A stretch of 29,149 bases of DNA from Candidatus [Bacteroides] periocalifornicus (GTDB taxonomy: Bacteria; Bacteroidota; Bacteroidia; Bacteroidales; CAJPTX01). The stretch lies in the NCBI GenBank assembly GCA_001421095.1, contig LIIK01000034.1:1-29149 (forward strand), written 5' to 3'. Every line of letters starts with the position of its first letter. Position 1 is the stretch's first letter. The notes beneath the pieces were generated by a model. It worked only from the letters and a program-made list of their open reading frames with translations. It was not told where the DNA came from and did not search any database. Below are positions 1 to 7,286 of the stretch, in pieces. A program made the translations under genes and the position numbers.

Positions 1-76
1 GAGTGAGAGGGGGCGTTTGTAGCGGCGCGGCGCGCCGCGGTTATGCGAGCGACGCCGTCCTTCATAGGGATCTTGG

Positions 77-112
77 TAGGGGAGGTGCCGAGCGTAGCGA
101 GTGCCCTCCCTA
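77..112 (+). repeat. Repeat hairpin type 1, copy 1 (GGAGG/CCTCC variant)
   Basis: The left arm TAGGGGAGG pairs with the right arm CCTCCCTA around the loop GTGCCGAGCGTAGCGAGTGC. The two other direct copies have GGCGG paired with CCGCC at the same place, so an A-T pair replaces a C-G pair. That compensatory change supports a real folded stem. Confidence 0.7.
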
Positions 113-214
113 ACCAACGCGGCGTGCCGCATTGTTGTAAAAACCGTAGGTCCACATAGGTGGGAGGCTTGCGGAGTGCATGGTATGCGCATGGCGACGG
201 GGAGGAGGCGGGGC

Positions 215-250
215 GGGCGGGGGAATCTTCGCGTTGCGAAGACCCCGCCC
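215..250 (+). repeat. Repeat hairpin type 2, copy 1
   Basis: The left arm is GGGCGGGG, a GAA bulge, then TCTTCGC. The tip is GTT. The right arm is GCGAAGA then CCCCGCCC. This gives a 15-bp stem with a three-base bulge, followed by CTACAGTCG. The same element occurs at 3186-3221 and 28819-28858. Confidence 0.75.
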
Positions 251-350
251 CTACAGTCGGGCGTTTGCGGGGATTCCGTTGCGACGCATCGCCTCCGACC
301 ACCATTTGCGACCACATGGGCATCAACGGGAACGGCGAATGGGAGGATTA

Positions 351-370
351 CGACGCGGCGCGCCGCGTCG
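351..370. repeat. Perfect 20-bp palindrome inside repeat copy 1
   Basis: CGACGCGGCG is followed directly by its reverse complement CGCCGCGTCG. It belongs to the GCGGC-GCCGC core family found about ten times in the three intergenic repeat clusters and not noticed inside genes. Confidence 0.8.
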
Positions 371-717
371 CTACGTCCTCCGAGAAACGGGAGAATAGAT
401 TTTAAACCGCCGTATTCCAAAAGGGCGCCCGCGGCGAAGGCCCGTATGGGTTCGATCTTTATAGGGTTCTTCTGGTAAATGGCTTCTAATCAATCAATTC
501 CATCTCTCGAAGACGGTAGCGATGCGGCACGCCGCGGCGTGATTCGCCCTCCGAATTCGCCCTCTCCCTATTGCGATTCTCCCCGGTACCGAAAAATGTT
601 TGCGGGTGTGGTCCATTCCACAGCCCCTGTTGCACTGGTTGAAAAGAATGCCTAACTTAGGGGTCGTGCAAGTAGGGATGTATCCAGTAGAGTGTACTGA
701 TTGATAGCTATTTAGAT

Positions 718-1713
718 ATGGCCGATGAGGGAGAGATCCTGATCTCGATATGTATCCCGATCTACGATTTCAACGTGGTAGATCTGGTTCACACCCTGCT
801 GCACCAGGCCGATAGCTGCGGGGTGGCGGTGGAGGTGCTGGCGTTTGACGATCGGTCCCAGCGGTACTATGAGGAGGCGAACCGGGTGCTGCGCAGCGAG
901 CCGCGGGTTCGCTACCTGGCGCTCATAGAGAATCTGGGCCGTAGCCGCATTCGGAATCGGCTCGCGGATTTGGCCCGGGGTGAGTGGCTTCTGTTCCTGG
1001 ATTGTGACATGACCCCGGTGAGCGACCAATACCTGCAGCACTATGTGGCCGCTGTGCGGGGCAACATGGGCATGGATGTGATATGCGGCGGGGTAGACCT
1101 GGGGGCGCAGCCCGAGAAGCTCGACATTCGTCTACAGTGGCGTGTGGCATCGGACACCCAGCGCGTCAACCAGTGGCTGCGCCAGAAAGACATTCTCGAT
1201 GTGGTGAGCACGGGGAACTTCCTCATACGCCGTTCGCTCTTTAAGCAGGTGCGATTTGCCGAGGAGCTCACGGGGTACGGGCAGGAGGATCGGCTCTTCA
1301 GCCTCAATCTCAAGGAGGCCCAGAAGTCCATCCTTTGGATTGCCAATCCGATGCGGCACCAGAACTACGAGCCCAATGAGGAGTACCTGCGCCACCTGGA
1401 CGAGGCCATAGTGAACCAGGTGCGGGTGTATAATGCGCTCCCCGGCTTTCATGATCGGATGTGCAAGGCCAGCTACCGACTGCGGCTGTCATTGTTCTGG
1501 CGCCACACCATCTTCGCCGGGCCCGTGGAGCGGTTCTACCGTCTGCTTGCGCCTACCATACGCCGGCGGCTTGAGCGGCGCAGCGGCCCTATGTGGTTGC
1601 TCTACTTCTACCAGACGGGACGGCTGCTCTCGATGCTGCGGAAGCGCAACCTGGGCGAGGAGCTCAAGGATAGCCTCCGTTTCATCCCGTTGCAGCGCGC
1701 CCTAGAGGTGTGA
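718..1713 (+). CDS. Family 2 (GT-A fold) glycosyltransferase
   Basis: This 331-residue protein is a likely nucleotide-sugar-dependent glycosyltransferase of the inner membrane or cytoplasm that adds a sugar to a surface glycan or glycolipid. The N-terminus SICIPIYDFNVVDLVHTLL is the first Rossmann-like strand of family 2 enzymes. AFDDRS (about residue 43) is the nucleotide-binding acidic motif, FLDCDMTP (about 94-100) carries the D-x-D metal site, and GYGQEDRLF (about 186-194) is the G-x-G-x-E-D acceptor/catalytic motif of the galactosyltransferase-like C-terminal part. The last 100 residues are basic and helix-rich, with no clear transmembrane segment. The gene stands alone between repeat copy 1 and mdh, with no other glycan gene nearby, so the acceptor cannot be named. 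The ATG at 718 is the only start giving the full fold. Confidence 0.85.
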   Translation: MADEGEILISICIPIYDFNVVDLVHTLLHQADSCGVAVEVLAFDDRSQRYYEEANRVLRSEPRVRYLALIENLGRSRIRNRLADLARGEWLLFLDCDMTPVSDQYLQHYVAAVRGNMGMDVICGGVDLGAQPEKLDIRLQWRVASDTQRVNQWLRQKDILDVVSTGNFLIRRSLFKQVRFAEELTGYGQEDRLFSLNLKEAQKSILWIANPMRHQNYEPNEEYLRHLDEAIVNQVRVYNALPGFHDRMCKASYRLRLSLFWRHTIFAGPVERFYRLLAPTIRRRLERRSGPMWLLYFYQTGRLLSMLRKRNLGEELKDSLRFIPLQRALEV

Positions 1714-1937
1714 GGGGCTGTGGAATGGTTAGCGTGCAGGCCAAGTAGTCTGCAGGTATGGAAGGGATTGGGGCCGTTGCCCACCAGGCGTATGTCCCCT
1801 ATTGGCACGGCGGCGTATTTTTTTTCGATGCGCAGGGCTCTGATGAACCTGCCGCGTGCAACTTTTATCGGGTAGTGTAGCGATGCAGTGTGCAGCGTTG
1901 CGCAGCATTTTTTTTCTAAACCAAATAATGAGCGAGC
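1714..1937. other. Intergenic spacer between glycosyltransferase and mdh
   Basis: This 224-bp spacer has two T-runs of eight (about 1823-1830 and 1909-1916). No strong stem precedes either run, so neither is called a terminator. No TAnnTTTG promoter box is evident upstream of mdh. A minus-strand frame stays open through here, but only as the shadow of mdh extended leftwards. Confidence 0.4.
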
Positions 1938-2897
1938 ATGAAACGGATTACAGTAGTGGGCGCTGGGAATGTAGGGGCTACCTGCGCCAATGAGGTGGCG
2001 CAGCGTAGCCTGGCCGAAGAGGTGGTGGTGGTGGATCTCAACGAGGGGGCATCGCACGGCAAGTCGCTGGATCTCTGGGAGGCTGCGCCCATCCAGAACA
2101 TCAGCACCCGGGTAGTGGGCGTGGGCAATGATTATAGCCGCACCGCGGGCTCTGGGGTGGTGGTAATTACTGCTGGGCTGCCGCGCAAGCCGGGTATGAG
2201 CCGTGATGATCTTATAGGCACCAACGCGAAGATCATGAAGCAGGTGGCCAGCGAGATAGTGAAGTACTCGCCCGAGGCGATCCTGATAGTGGTGACCAAC
2301 CCGCTCGATGTGATGACCTACGCGGCCTTGCTCGCGAGTGGGCGTCCATCGCAGAAGGTGTTCGGCATGGCGGGTATACTGGACACGGCTCGCTACCGGG
2401 CCTTTATAGCCGATGAGCTGGGGATTTCGCCCCGCGATGTGAGCGCGCTGCTGCTGGGTGGGCATGGCGATACCATGGTGCCGCTCCCCCGCTACACGAG
2501 CGTGGGGGGGATACCTGTGCATGAGCTCATGGATGAGGCGAAGCTCACGGCCATAGTGGAGCGCACCAAGAAGGGTGGGGGTGAGATAGTGAACCTCATG
2601 GGCACGTCGGCATGGTACGCCCCGGGCGCTGCGGCTGCTGAGATGGTGGAGGCTGTGGTGCGGAATGAGCGCCGAATCCTCCCGGTGTGTGCTGCGCTCC
2701 ACGGGGAGTACGGTCTGCGCGATTTGTACCTAGGCGTGCCGGCGGTGCTGGGCGCGAATGGGGTGGAGAAGGTGGTGGAGATCCGTCTGGATACCAAGGA
2801 GATGGAGCTGTTGCATCAATCGGCGGCTGCCGTGAAGAACGTGATGAAGATCCTGGATGGGATGGACCTTTTCGATGGCAAGACGTTCGGCAGCTAG
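1938..2897 (+). CDS. mdh: Malate dehydrogenase (LDH-like type)
   Basis: This cytoplasmic enzyme interconverts malate and oxaloacetate using NAD(H). At 319 residues it is the usual length for the LDH-like MDH family. The Rossmann motif GAGNVG lies at residues 8-13 and Asp33 ends the second strand, which predicts NAD preference. The substrate loop LPRKPGMSRDDL carries the Arg pair (83 and 89) typical of malate rather than lactate enzymes. NPLDVMTY (121-128), Asp149/Arg152 in AGILDTARYR, and the catalytic His176 in GGHGDTM are all intact. The gene is monocistronic by context: a 224-bp spacer lies before it, and a large inverted repeat lies 50 bp after the stop. It probably serves the TCA/fumarate-reductive branch used by Bacteroidota. 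Confidence 0.96.
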   Translation: MKRITVVGAGNVGATCANEVAQRSLAEEVVVVDLNEGASHGKSLDLWEAAPIQNISTRVVGVGNDYSRTAGSGVVVITAGLPRKPGMSRDDLIGTNAKIMKQVASEIVKYSPEAILIVVTNPLDVMTYAALLASGRPSQKVFGMAGILDTARYRAFIADELGISPRDVSALLLGGHGDTMVPLPRYTSVGGIPVHELMDEAKLTAIVERTKKGGGEIVNLMGTSAWYAPGAAAAEMVEAVVRNERRILPVCAALHGEYGLRDLYLGVPAVLGANGVEKVVEIRLDTKEMELLHQSAAAVKNVMKILDGMDLFDGKTFGS

Positions 2898-2948
2898 CCA
2901 ACGCAGCTCCCTTCAGCCCGTACGGGCATTGTCGGGAACGGCATAGAG

Positions 2949-2984
2949 GCGTATGACGACGCGGCACGCCGCGTCGTCATACGC
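2949..2984. repeat. 17-bp inverted repeat downstream of mdh
   Basis: The left arm runs 2949-2965 (starting GCGTATGACGACG), the centre is AC, and the right arm 2968-2984 is its exact reverse complement. The inner GCGGCACGCCGC is the repeat-family core. No T-run follows, so it is not a classic intrinsic terminator, though it could still stop or stabilise the mdh transcript. It is preceded by GGGAACGGCATAGAGGCG, matching the block before the palindrome in copy 2, so it is itself a partial repeat copy. Confidence 0.8.
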
Positions 2985-3065
2985 GTTAAAGAGTTTGTCG
3001 CAGGGTTTGCTACAGCAGAGAATCCCATTTCTACCAATTTTCGGTGTTGGCTATTGGGTTCTTGG

Positions 3066-3101
3066 TAGGGGCGGAGCTGAGCGCAGCGAGTGCCCGCCCT
3101 A
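3066..3101 (+). repeat. Repeat hairpin type 1, copy 2 (GGCGG/CCGCC variant)
   Basis: TAGGGGCGG pairs with CCGCCCTA around an AGCTGAGCGCAGCGAGTGC loop. The middle base pair differs from the copy at 77-112 in a compensatory way. Confidence 0.7.
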
Positions 3102-3185
3102 AACCATGCGGCGTGACCTCTTAGGCGTGCCGCACCGTTTATGCGGGGTTTGGATGGTATGCGCATGGTGGCGGGGATAGGTGGT

Positions 3186-3221
3186 GGGCGGGGGAATCTT
3201 CGCGTTGCGAAGACCCCGCCC
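3186..3221 (+). repeat. Repeat hairpin type 2, copy 2
   Basis: The stem, GAA bulge and GTT tip are identical to those at 215-250, and it is again followed by CTACAGTCGG. Flanking spacer sequence is much less conserved. Confidence 0.75.
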
Positions 3222-3465
3222 CTACAGTCGGCATTGCGGGGATTGCCCCGACCATCATTCACGCCCATGAGGGAATCAACAGGGACGGCGTAGAGGCGGA
3301 TAGCGACGCGGCACGGCGTTACGTCCTTCGGAGAATGGGAGAATAGGATTTAAACCGCTGTATTCCAAAAGGGGCAAAAGGTCCGCAGGGGGCATTTTTT
3401 TAGGGAGTCTTTCCCATTTCATTTTTGTGGTAGAGAGGTTTCAGCCAATCGATTAAATTTCTCGG

Positions 3466-3610
3466 AGACCGTAGCGATGCGGCGTGCCGCGTCGTTGTGA
3501 AAACCGTAGGGTCTCTATAGGTGAGAGGCATGCGGGGTGGATGATATGCGCTGGGTTCTTGGTAGGGGCGGTGCCGAGCAATGCGAGTGCCCGCCCTAAT
3601 GGTGCCGCGG
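3466..3610 (+). repeat. Dispersed repeat, partial third copy
   Basis: After the GTAGCGATGCGGCGTGCCGC core at about 3473, the text GTGAAAACCGTAGG, TATAGGTGAGAGGC and GATATGCGC matches 115-190 of copy 1. Another type 1 hairpin then follows (TAGGGGCGG at 3563-3571 with CCGCCCTA at 3591-3598). The module order here is permuted relative to copies 1 and 2. Confidence 0.7.
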
Positions 3611-3788
3611 CGTTATTATACGGGCGGTATGCTGCGGTGTGGCCGTTGGCGTTGCGCGGGCGTGGGTTTGCATTTACAGGTTAGGCGGTGTAGAGATTCG
3701 GGGGGTGTAATAGGTGCTTTCCGCCACTTAAATTCGCCTGTTCATCCTTTTTCGGATATTTGCAGGCGGAGCTTCCACAAAAAAAAGT

Positions 3789-3796
3789 TACCTTTG
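3789..3796 (+). promoter_or_regulatory. Bacteroidota -7 box upstream of btuB-like receptor
   Basis: TACCTTTG fits the TAnnTTTG consensus used by the Bacteroidota primary sigma factor. It predicts transcription starting about 20 bases before the ATG at 3823, which argues against the in-frame ATG at 3760. No good -33 TTTG is seen at the usual distance. Confidence 0.6.
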
Positions 3797-3822
3797 CGGC
3801 TGGGTTTAAGCAAACATTGGGC

Positions 3823-5835
3823 ATGGAGCGGAACTTTACGGGTTTACGGCTGGTTTGTGCAGTGCTATTGGCGTGTGTGCTAAGCGGCACTGTAGAGGTA
3901 CGGGCGCAGATAGCCCAGGTGATGGGGCGCAGGTACATAAAGGTGATTCAGCCCATGGAGCTGAAGGGGCGGGAGCTTAACCCCTACCGCGTCTACAGCC
4001 TGGCCGATGCGGTACGCTACTACTCGGGAATCCAGTTTAAGGATTACGGGGGAATAGGGGGGCTCTCCACCATCAATGTTCGTAGCTTGGGATCTGAGCG
4101 TATCGGGGTGTTCTACAATGGGATAGAGCTCGGCAACGGGATGAACGGGCAGGTAGACCTCTCGCGCTTTTCGTTAGACAATGTGGGGAACCTCTCGCTC
4201 TACAGCGGGCGGAAGAGCGATATCTTCCAGTCGGCCACCGACTATGCCAGCACCGGGAGCCTCTACATCACCACCCGTCGGCCCACCTTTGCCGAGGGGA
4301 GCAAGACGAATGTGACCGCCAAGGTGCGGGGCGGGTATCCGCTCATGGTGAACCCGTCGCTGATGGTGGAGCATGACCTCGGGCATTACGTAACGCTCTC
4401 GGCGTCGGGCGAGCTCTACTACACGCGTGGGAACTACCCCTTCCGCTACCGCAGGGCAAATGCGAAGAAGGAGCTGGTGTACGATTTCCGCTCGCTGCGG
4501 AAGAACGATGAGGTGTACGCCACCCGGCTGGAGGCTTCGCTCAACGGGATCTTTGAGAATGGGGTCTGGAGCGTGTTCGCCTACCACTACGGGTCGGACC
4601 GCGGAATCCCGGGCCCCATAGTGAACAACCTGCGGTATAGGGGCGAGGAGCTTAGCCAGCGGAATCACTTTGTGCAGGGCACCCTGAAGTTCGACGTGGC
4701 TGAGGGCTACCGCACGCAGGTGAACTACAAGTTCAGCGCCGATTATACCCATTACGTGAATAATGACGACAAGGTGCAGAAGGTGGATGAGATCTACCGG
4801 AGCTACGATGTCTACCTGTCAAATTCGCACCTGTACATGATAATGCCGGGCTGGGACGTGTCTGCAGCCTACGATGTGCATTACAATTCGCTCAGCAAGC
4901 GCGATGGAGTGACCTCGGCGGTGCCCGCGGATTTTGAGCTGCCCATGCGTCTGAAGAATCTCCTCTCGCTCTCCACGCAGTCGGCCATCTGGTTTCTGCA
5001 GGCGCAGGCGAGCGTGCTGGGGACCTATGTGAAGAACTTCACCCAGCGTAAGGGATTCCCCGTGCATGCCGATGAGAAGGCGATATCGCCCGCCCTTTTG
5101 CTCTCCTACACGCCCTCGCGACGGGTCGATTTTTCGATACAGGCCTTCGCAAAGCATACCTACCGGGTGCCGAGCTACAATGATCGCTACCTCTCTCGCC
5201 AGGAGAGCGAGTGGCTGCTACCAGAGAGCCAGTGGCAGTATAATTTCGGCCTGGTGTTCAGCAACAATGGCGACGGGGTGGTGCGCGAGTATGGCGCCTC
5301 GGCCGAGGGCTTCTTCCATGACATTCACAACATGATCATCGCCTACCCCAAGGGGCAGCTCTACCGCTGGTCGATGGTGAATCTCGGGCACGTGTATTCC
5401 TACGGCGCCGAGACTTCAGCCTACATACGCTATCGGATTGCCCGTGAGTTCGACCTCATGCTGCGGGCGCAGTACACCTACAAGCGCGCCGAGGATGTGA
5501 CCCATAAGTACGATACCTACTACCGGAATCAGATTCCGAATATCCCTTGGCACAGCGGGTCGGCGGTGGTGAATATGGCTTGGCGAGGCTGGTCGCTCAA
5601 CTACAGCTTCCTGTATGTGGGCAAGCGCTACAGCCGCCAGGAAAATATACCCTACTACCGTATGGCGCCCTGGTACACGCACGATGTGTCGCTGGCGAAG
5701 GCTTTCAAGGTCGGGAGTGGCGAAATGCGGATTATGCTCGAGGTGAACAATACGCTGGGGCAGGATTTCGAAATCGTGACGAATTACCCCATGCCGAGCC
5801 AGCTCTACCGGCTCACGCTGATGGCCGATATTTAG
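3823..5835 (+). CDS. btuB: TonB-dependent receptor, BtuB-like
   Basis: This outer-membrane beta-barrel of 670 residues is likely the TonB-driven importer of cobalamin or related corrinoids. A signal peptide (MERNFTGLRLVCAVLLACVL..., ending near VRAQ) is followed by a plug domain with YSLADAVRYYSGIQ, GGIGGLSTINVRSLG and GVFYNGIELGNG, the plug pattern of the Bacteroidota BtuB group. There is no carboxypeptidase-regulatory extension, so it is not a SusC protein. The rest is alternating aromatic/polar barrel strands ending in QLYRLTLMADI. It heads a four-gene same-strand block with a beta-propeller lipoprotein, a PKD-like lipoprotein and a binding protein, the order seen in Bacteroidota B12 loci. 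The start is set by the -7 box at 3789. Substrate is inferred from context; haem or another siderophore remains possible. Confidence 0.8.
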   Translation: MERNFTGLRLVCAVLLACVLSGTVEVRAQIAQVMGRRYIKVIQPMELKGRELNPYRVYSLADAVRYYSGIQFKDYGGIGGLSTINVRSLGSERIGVFYNGIELGNGMNGQVDLSRFSLDNVGNLSLYSGRKSDIFQSATDYASTGSLYITTRRPTFAEGSKTNVTAKVRGGYPLMVNPSLMVEHDLGHYVTLSASGELYYTRGNYPFRYRRANAKKELVYDFRSLRKNDEVYATRLEASLNGIFENGVWSVFAYHYGSDRGIPGPIVNNLRYRGEELSQRNHFVQGTLKFDVAEGYRTQVNYKFSADYTHYVNNDDKVQKVDEIYRSYDVYLSNSHLYMIMPGWDVSAAYDVHYNSLSKRDGVTSAVPADFELPMRLKNLLSLSTQSAIWFLQAQASVLGTYVKNFTQRKGFPVHADEKAISPALLLSYTPSRRVDFSIQAFAKHTYRVPSYNDRYLSRQESEWLLPESQWQYNFGLVFSNNGDGVVREYGASAEGFFHDIHNMIIAYPKGQLYRWSMVNLGHVYSYGAETSAYIRYRIAREFDLMLRAQYTYKRAEDVTHKYDTYYRNQIPNIPWHSGSAVVNMAWRGWSLNYSFLYVGKRYSRQENIPYYRMAPWYTHDVSLAKAFKVGSGEMRIMLEVNNTLGQDFEIVTNYPMPSQLYRLTLMADI

Positions 5836-6034
5836 GACGGTCTGGGGCTTTTGAACGGCTTTATTTTTACAGGGACCTGCAATGGACGGCGAATCGGCGG
5901 GGGGAGACTTTCTATCGGATTCTAACCACTGATGTTGGTTTCTGCAGGTAGATGTGTATATCTCTCCCGTGGCCTGGTTGGGACGGGGATCGATGGGAGG
6001 GGAGCTGGCGAACAAACTCTAATGCGCGCAATGG
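5836..6034. other. Spacer between receptor and propeller lipoprotein
   Basis: This 199-bp spacer has no clear terminator or TAnnTTTG box, so read-through from the receptor gene is plausible. Nothing resembling a cobalamin riboswitch was seen. Confidence 0.4.
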
Positions 6035-7219
6035 ATGATGTGGCAAGCAGGGCGTAGGGCGTACTACTGGTGCGTGTGGCTGGGTATCGTATGTTTCTCG
6101 GCATTGGCCATTGGGTGCCGTAAGGAGGAGTACTATCCTCGGGCAACCCATGAGAGGATCTCTATAGAGCCGGTGCCCGATGCGGAGATTGTGGGGTTCT
6201 ACCTGCTGAATAGCGGCGGGAAGGGGGATAACGAGGCGACGCTCGACTACTTTGACTACACCACCAGCACCTACTACCGCAATGTGTACGCGGAGCGTAA
6301 CCCAGAGGCTGTGCCGGAGCTGGGTGACAATGGGGTGGATGTGCAGGTGTGGAAGGGGCGGCTATACGTGGTGCTGAACGGTTCTCACCGGGTGGAGGTG
6401 CTGGATGCCTACACAACCCGTAGGCTGGGCTCGGTGGCGGTGAATGACTGCCGTAGGGTGGCGTTTGATTCGACTTCGGGCTATGTGACGTCGTACTACA
6501 AGCGCAGCGCGCAGCAAGACCCCCGACAGCTGGGTGGGGTGGTGCGCTTTGACCTGCAGAGCCTGGCGATAACGGGAGGTATTACGGTGGGGTACCAGCC
6601 AGAGGACATGCTGGTGCTGAAGAAGAACACGATGCTCGTGACCAACAGCGGGGTCTACAATGCACCAGACTACGATGATCGGCTGTCGGTGATCGACCTT
6701 GAGAACTTTACCCAGCGCGGGTATGTGCGCGTGGGGCAGATGCCGTGGGAATTGGCCGAGGATACGCGCGGCAATGTGTGGGTGAGCACCCGGCCAGCGG
6801 GTGGGCGAGGGCAGATCTACAAGGTTCGGCAGGATGATGAAGGGTCATTCATGCAGAACTCCAGCCCCATAGGGTTCAAGTGCCTCAGCATGGCGCCCTA
6901 CAATGGGACTCTTTACGCTATAGGCGGGGAGCTTTCACCGGGGGGGCGCCCCACGAATTTCGCATTCTGGAAAGCTCCGATGCGGGGGATTGTTGTCGAT
7001 TTCTCCCCCATAGCCATGAAGCAGGGGCGCAATGAGATTGAGAGTCCCACTTCGCTGGTGGTGAATCCCGAGACGAGGGAATACCTTGTGACGGATGCGC
7101 GGAACTACACCTCTAGCGGCATGCTCTACTGCTATTCTGCTAGCGGGAATCTACTGTGGAGGGTGCGAACGGGTATCATTCCTCGGAAGATCGCCTTTGT
7201 GTGGAGAAAACGCGGCTAG
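6035..7219 (+). CDS. btuG: Surface beta-propeller lipoprotein, BtuG-like (YncE/DUF5074 type)
   Basis: This 394-residue lipoprotein has SPII signal WLGIVCFSALAIGC with Cys28 as the lipidated residue. The mature part shows repeated propeller-blade patterns such as VQVWKGRLYVVLNGSHRVEV, VAFDSTSGYVTSYYK, DMLVLKKNTMLVTNSGVYN, RLSVIDLENF, NVWVSTRP and GTLYAIGGELSPGG, spaced about 45 residues apart. In Bacteroides, BtuG is a surface lipoprotein of this architecture that binds B12 very tightly and caps BtuB. Position directly after a BtuB-like receptor supports the same role here. The start is uncertain by a codon (ATG at 6035 or 6038). A general YncE-like surface protein for another ligand is the alternative. 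Confidence 0.72.
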   Translation: MMWQAGRRAYYWCVWLGIVCFSALAIGCRKEEYYPRATHERISIEPVPDAEIVGFYLLNSGGKGDNEATLDYFDYTTSTYYRNVYAERNPEAVPELGDNGVDVQVWKGRLYVVLNGSHRVEVLDAYTTRRLGSVAVNDCRRVAFDSTSGYVTSYYKRSAQQDPRQLGGVVRFDLQSLAITGGITVGYQPEDMLVLKKNTMLVTNSGVYNAPDYDDRLSVIDLENFTQRGYVRVGQMPWELAEDTRGNVWVSTRPAGGRGQIYKVRQDDEGSFMQNSSPIGFKCLSMAPYNGTLYAIGGELSPGGRPTNFAFWKAPMRGIVVDFSPIAMKQGRNEIESPTSLVVNPETREYLVTDARNYTSSGMLYCYSASGNLLWRVRTGIIPRKIAFVWRKRG

Positions 7220-7286
7220 TGTGTGCCGTTCACGCGTGATTCCCCATTCTGTGGGGGGCGTGAGTATTCATTTTTTTCGTTTTGCT

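Larger units (their letters stand above)
71..540 (+). repeat. Dispersed structured repeat, copy 1
   Basis: This block is collinear with 3060-3495. Shared blocks in order are: a hairpin starting TCTTGGTAGGGG; a GCGGCGTG core; the phrase GGTATGCGCATGG; a GGGCGGGG/CCCCGCCC hairpin followed by CTACAGTCG; a spacer with ATCAACGGGAACGGCG; a GACGCGG palindrome; GGGAGAATAG, TTTAAACCGC and TATTCCAAAAGG; and finally GTAGCGATGCGGC. Conservation is patchy, with the hairpins and short phrases conserved and the spacers drifting, so selection or turnover seems to act on structure. There is no transposase and no terminal inverted repeat pair typical of a simple MITE. Confidence 0.8.
1..717. repeat. Gene-free, repeat-rich intergenic region
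   Basis: No credible gene is visible in the first 717 bases. Open frames here are short, rich in Arg/Gly, and run straight through hairpins that recur elsewhere in the window. The stretch contains copy 1 of a dispersed repeat (71-540), a 14-bp GC palindrome at 26-39 and further GCGGC(A/G)(C/T)GCCGC cores near 115 and 522. From about 560 to 717 the sequence is unique within the window and less GC-rich. It should hold the promoter of the glycosyltransferase gene, but no clear TAnnTTTG box is visible. Confidence 0.7.
2999..3495 (+). repeat. Dispersed structured repeat, copy 2 with leader
   Basis: 3060-3495 aligns collinearly with copy 1 (71-540). The extra leader 2999-3059 (GGGTTTGCTACAG..., AATCCCAT, CTACCAATT, TTGGCTATTG) is absent from copy 1 but present on the minus strand at the right end of the window. 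The internal order is hairpin 1, GCGGCGTG core, GGTATGCGCATGG, hairpin 2, spacer, GACGCGG core, TTTAAACCGCTGTATTCCAAAAGG, and a second GTAGCGATGCGGC core. Confidence 0.8.
2898..3822. repeat. Second gene-free repeat cluster
   Basis: This 925-bp region between mdh and the TonB-dependent receptor contains no credible gene. It holds a 17-bp inverted repeat (2949-2984), repeat copy 2 (2999-3495), a further partial copy (3466-3610), and then an AT-richer stretch with the receptor promoter near 3790. No cobalamin riboswitch box was found although a B12-type receptor follows. Confidence 0.7.

Noticed and set aside
101..478. Open frame of 125 codons in the first repeat cluster
   Set aside because: It runs through hairpins and palindromes shared with 3060-3495, where the matching frame is broken; composition is Arg/Gly/Pro-rich without any domain pattern.
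1823..1830. Terminator at the T-run after the glycosyltransferase gene
   Set aside because: The preceding bases do not form a convincing stem.
1608..2702. Minus-strand open frame of 364 codons
   Set aside because: It is the antisense shadow of mdh, whose protein is clearly conserved; the antisense product is His/Arg-rich and has no recognisable fold. Its part over the 1714-1937 spacer looked briefly gene-like but has no start signal of its own.
1..3610. CRISPR array
   Set aside because: Repeats are long, irregularly spaced and hairpin-rich, with no regular spacers and no cas genes.
2898..3822. Cobalamin riboswitch upstream of the BtuB-like receptor
   Set aside because: I looked for the conserved B12-box core (GCCACTG-type) and associated stems and did not find them; the region is repeat modules followed by a plain -7 box.
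4174..4752. Minus-strand open frame of 192 codons
   Set aside because: Antisense shadow inside the TonB-dependent receptor barrel.
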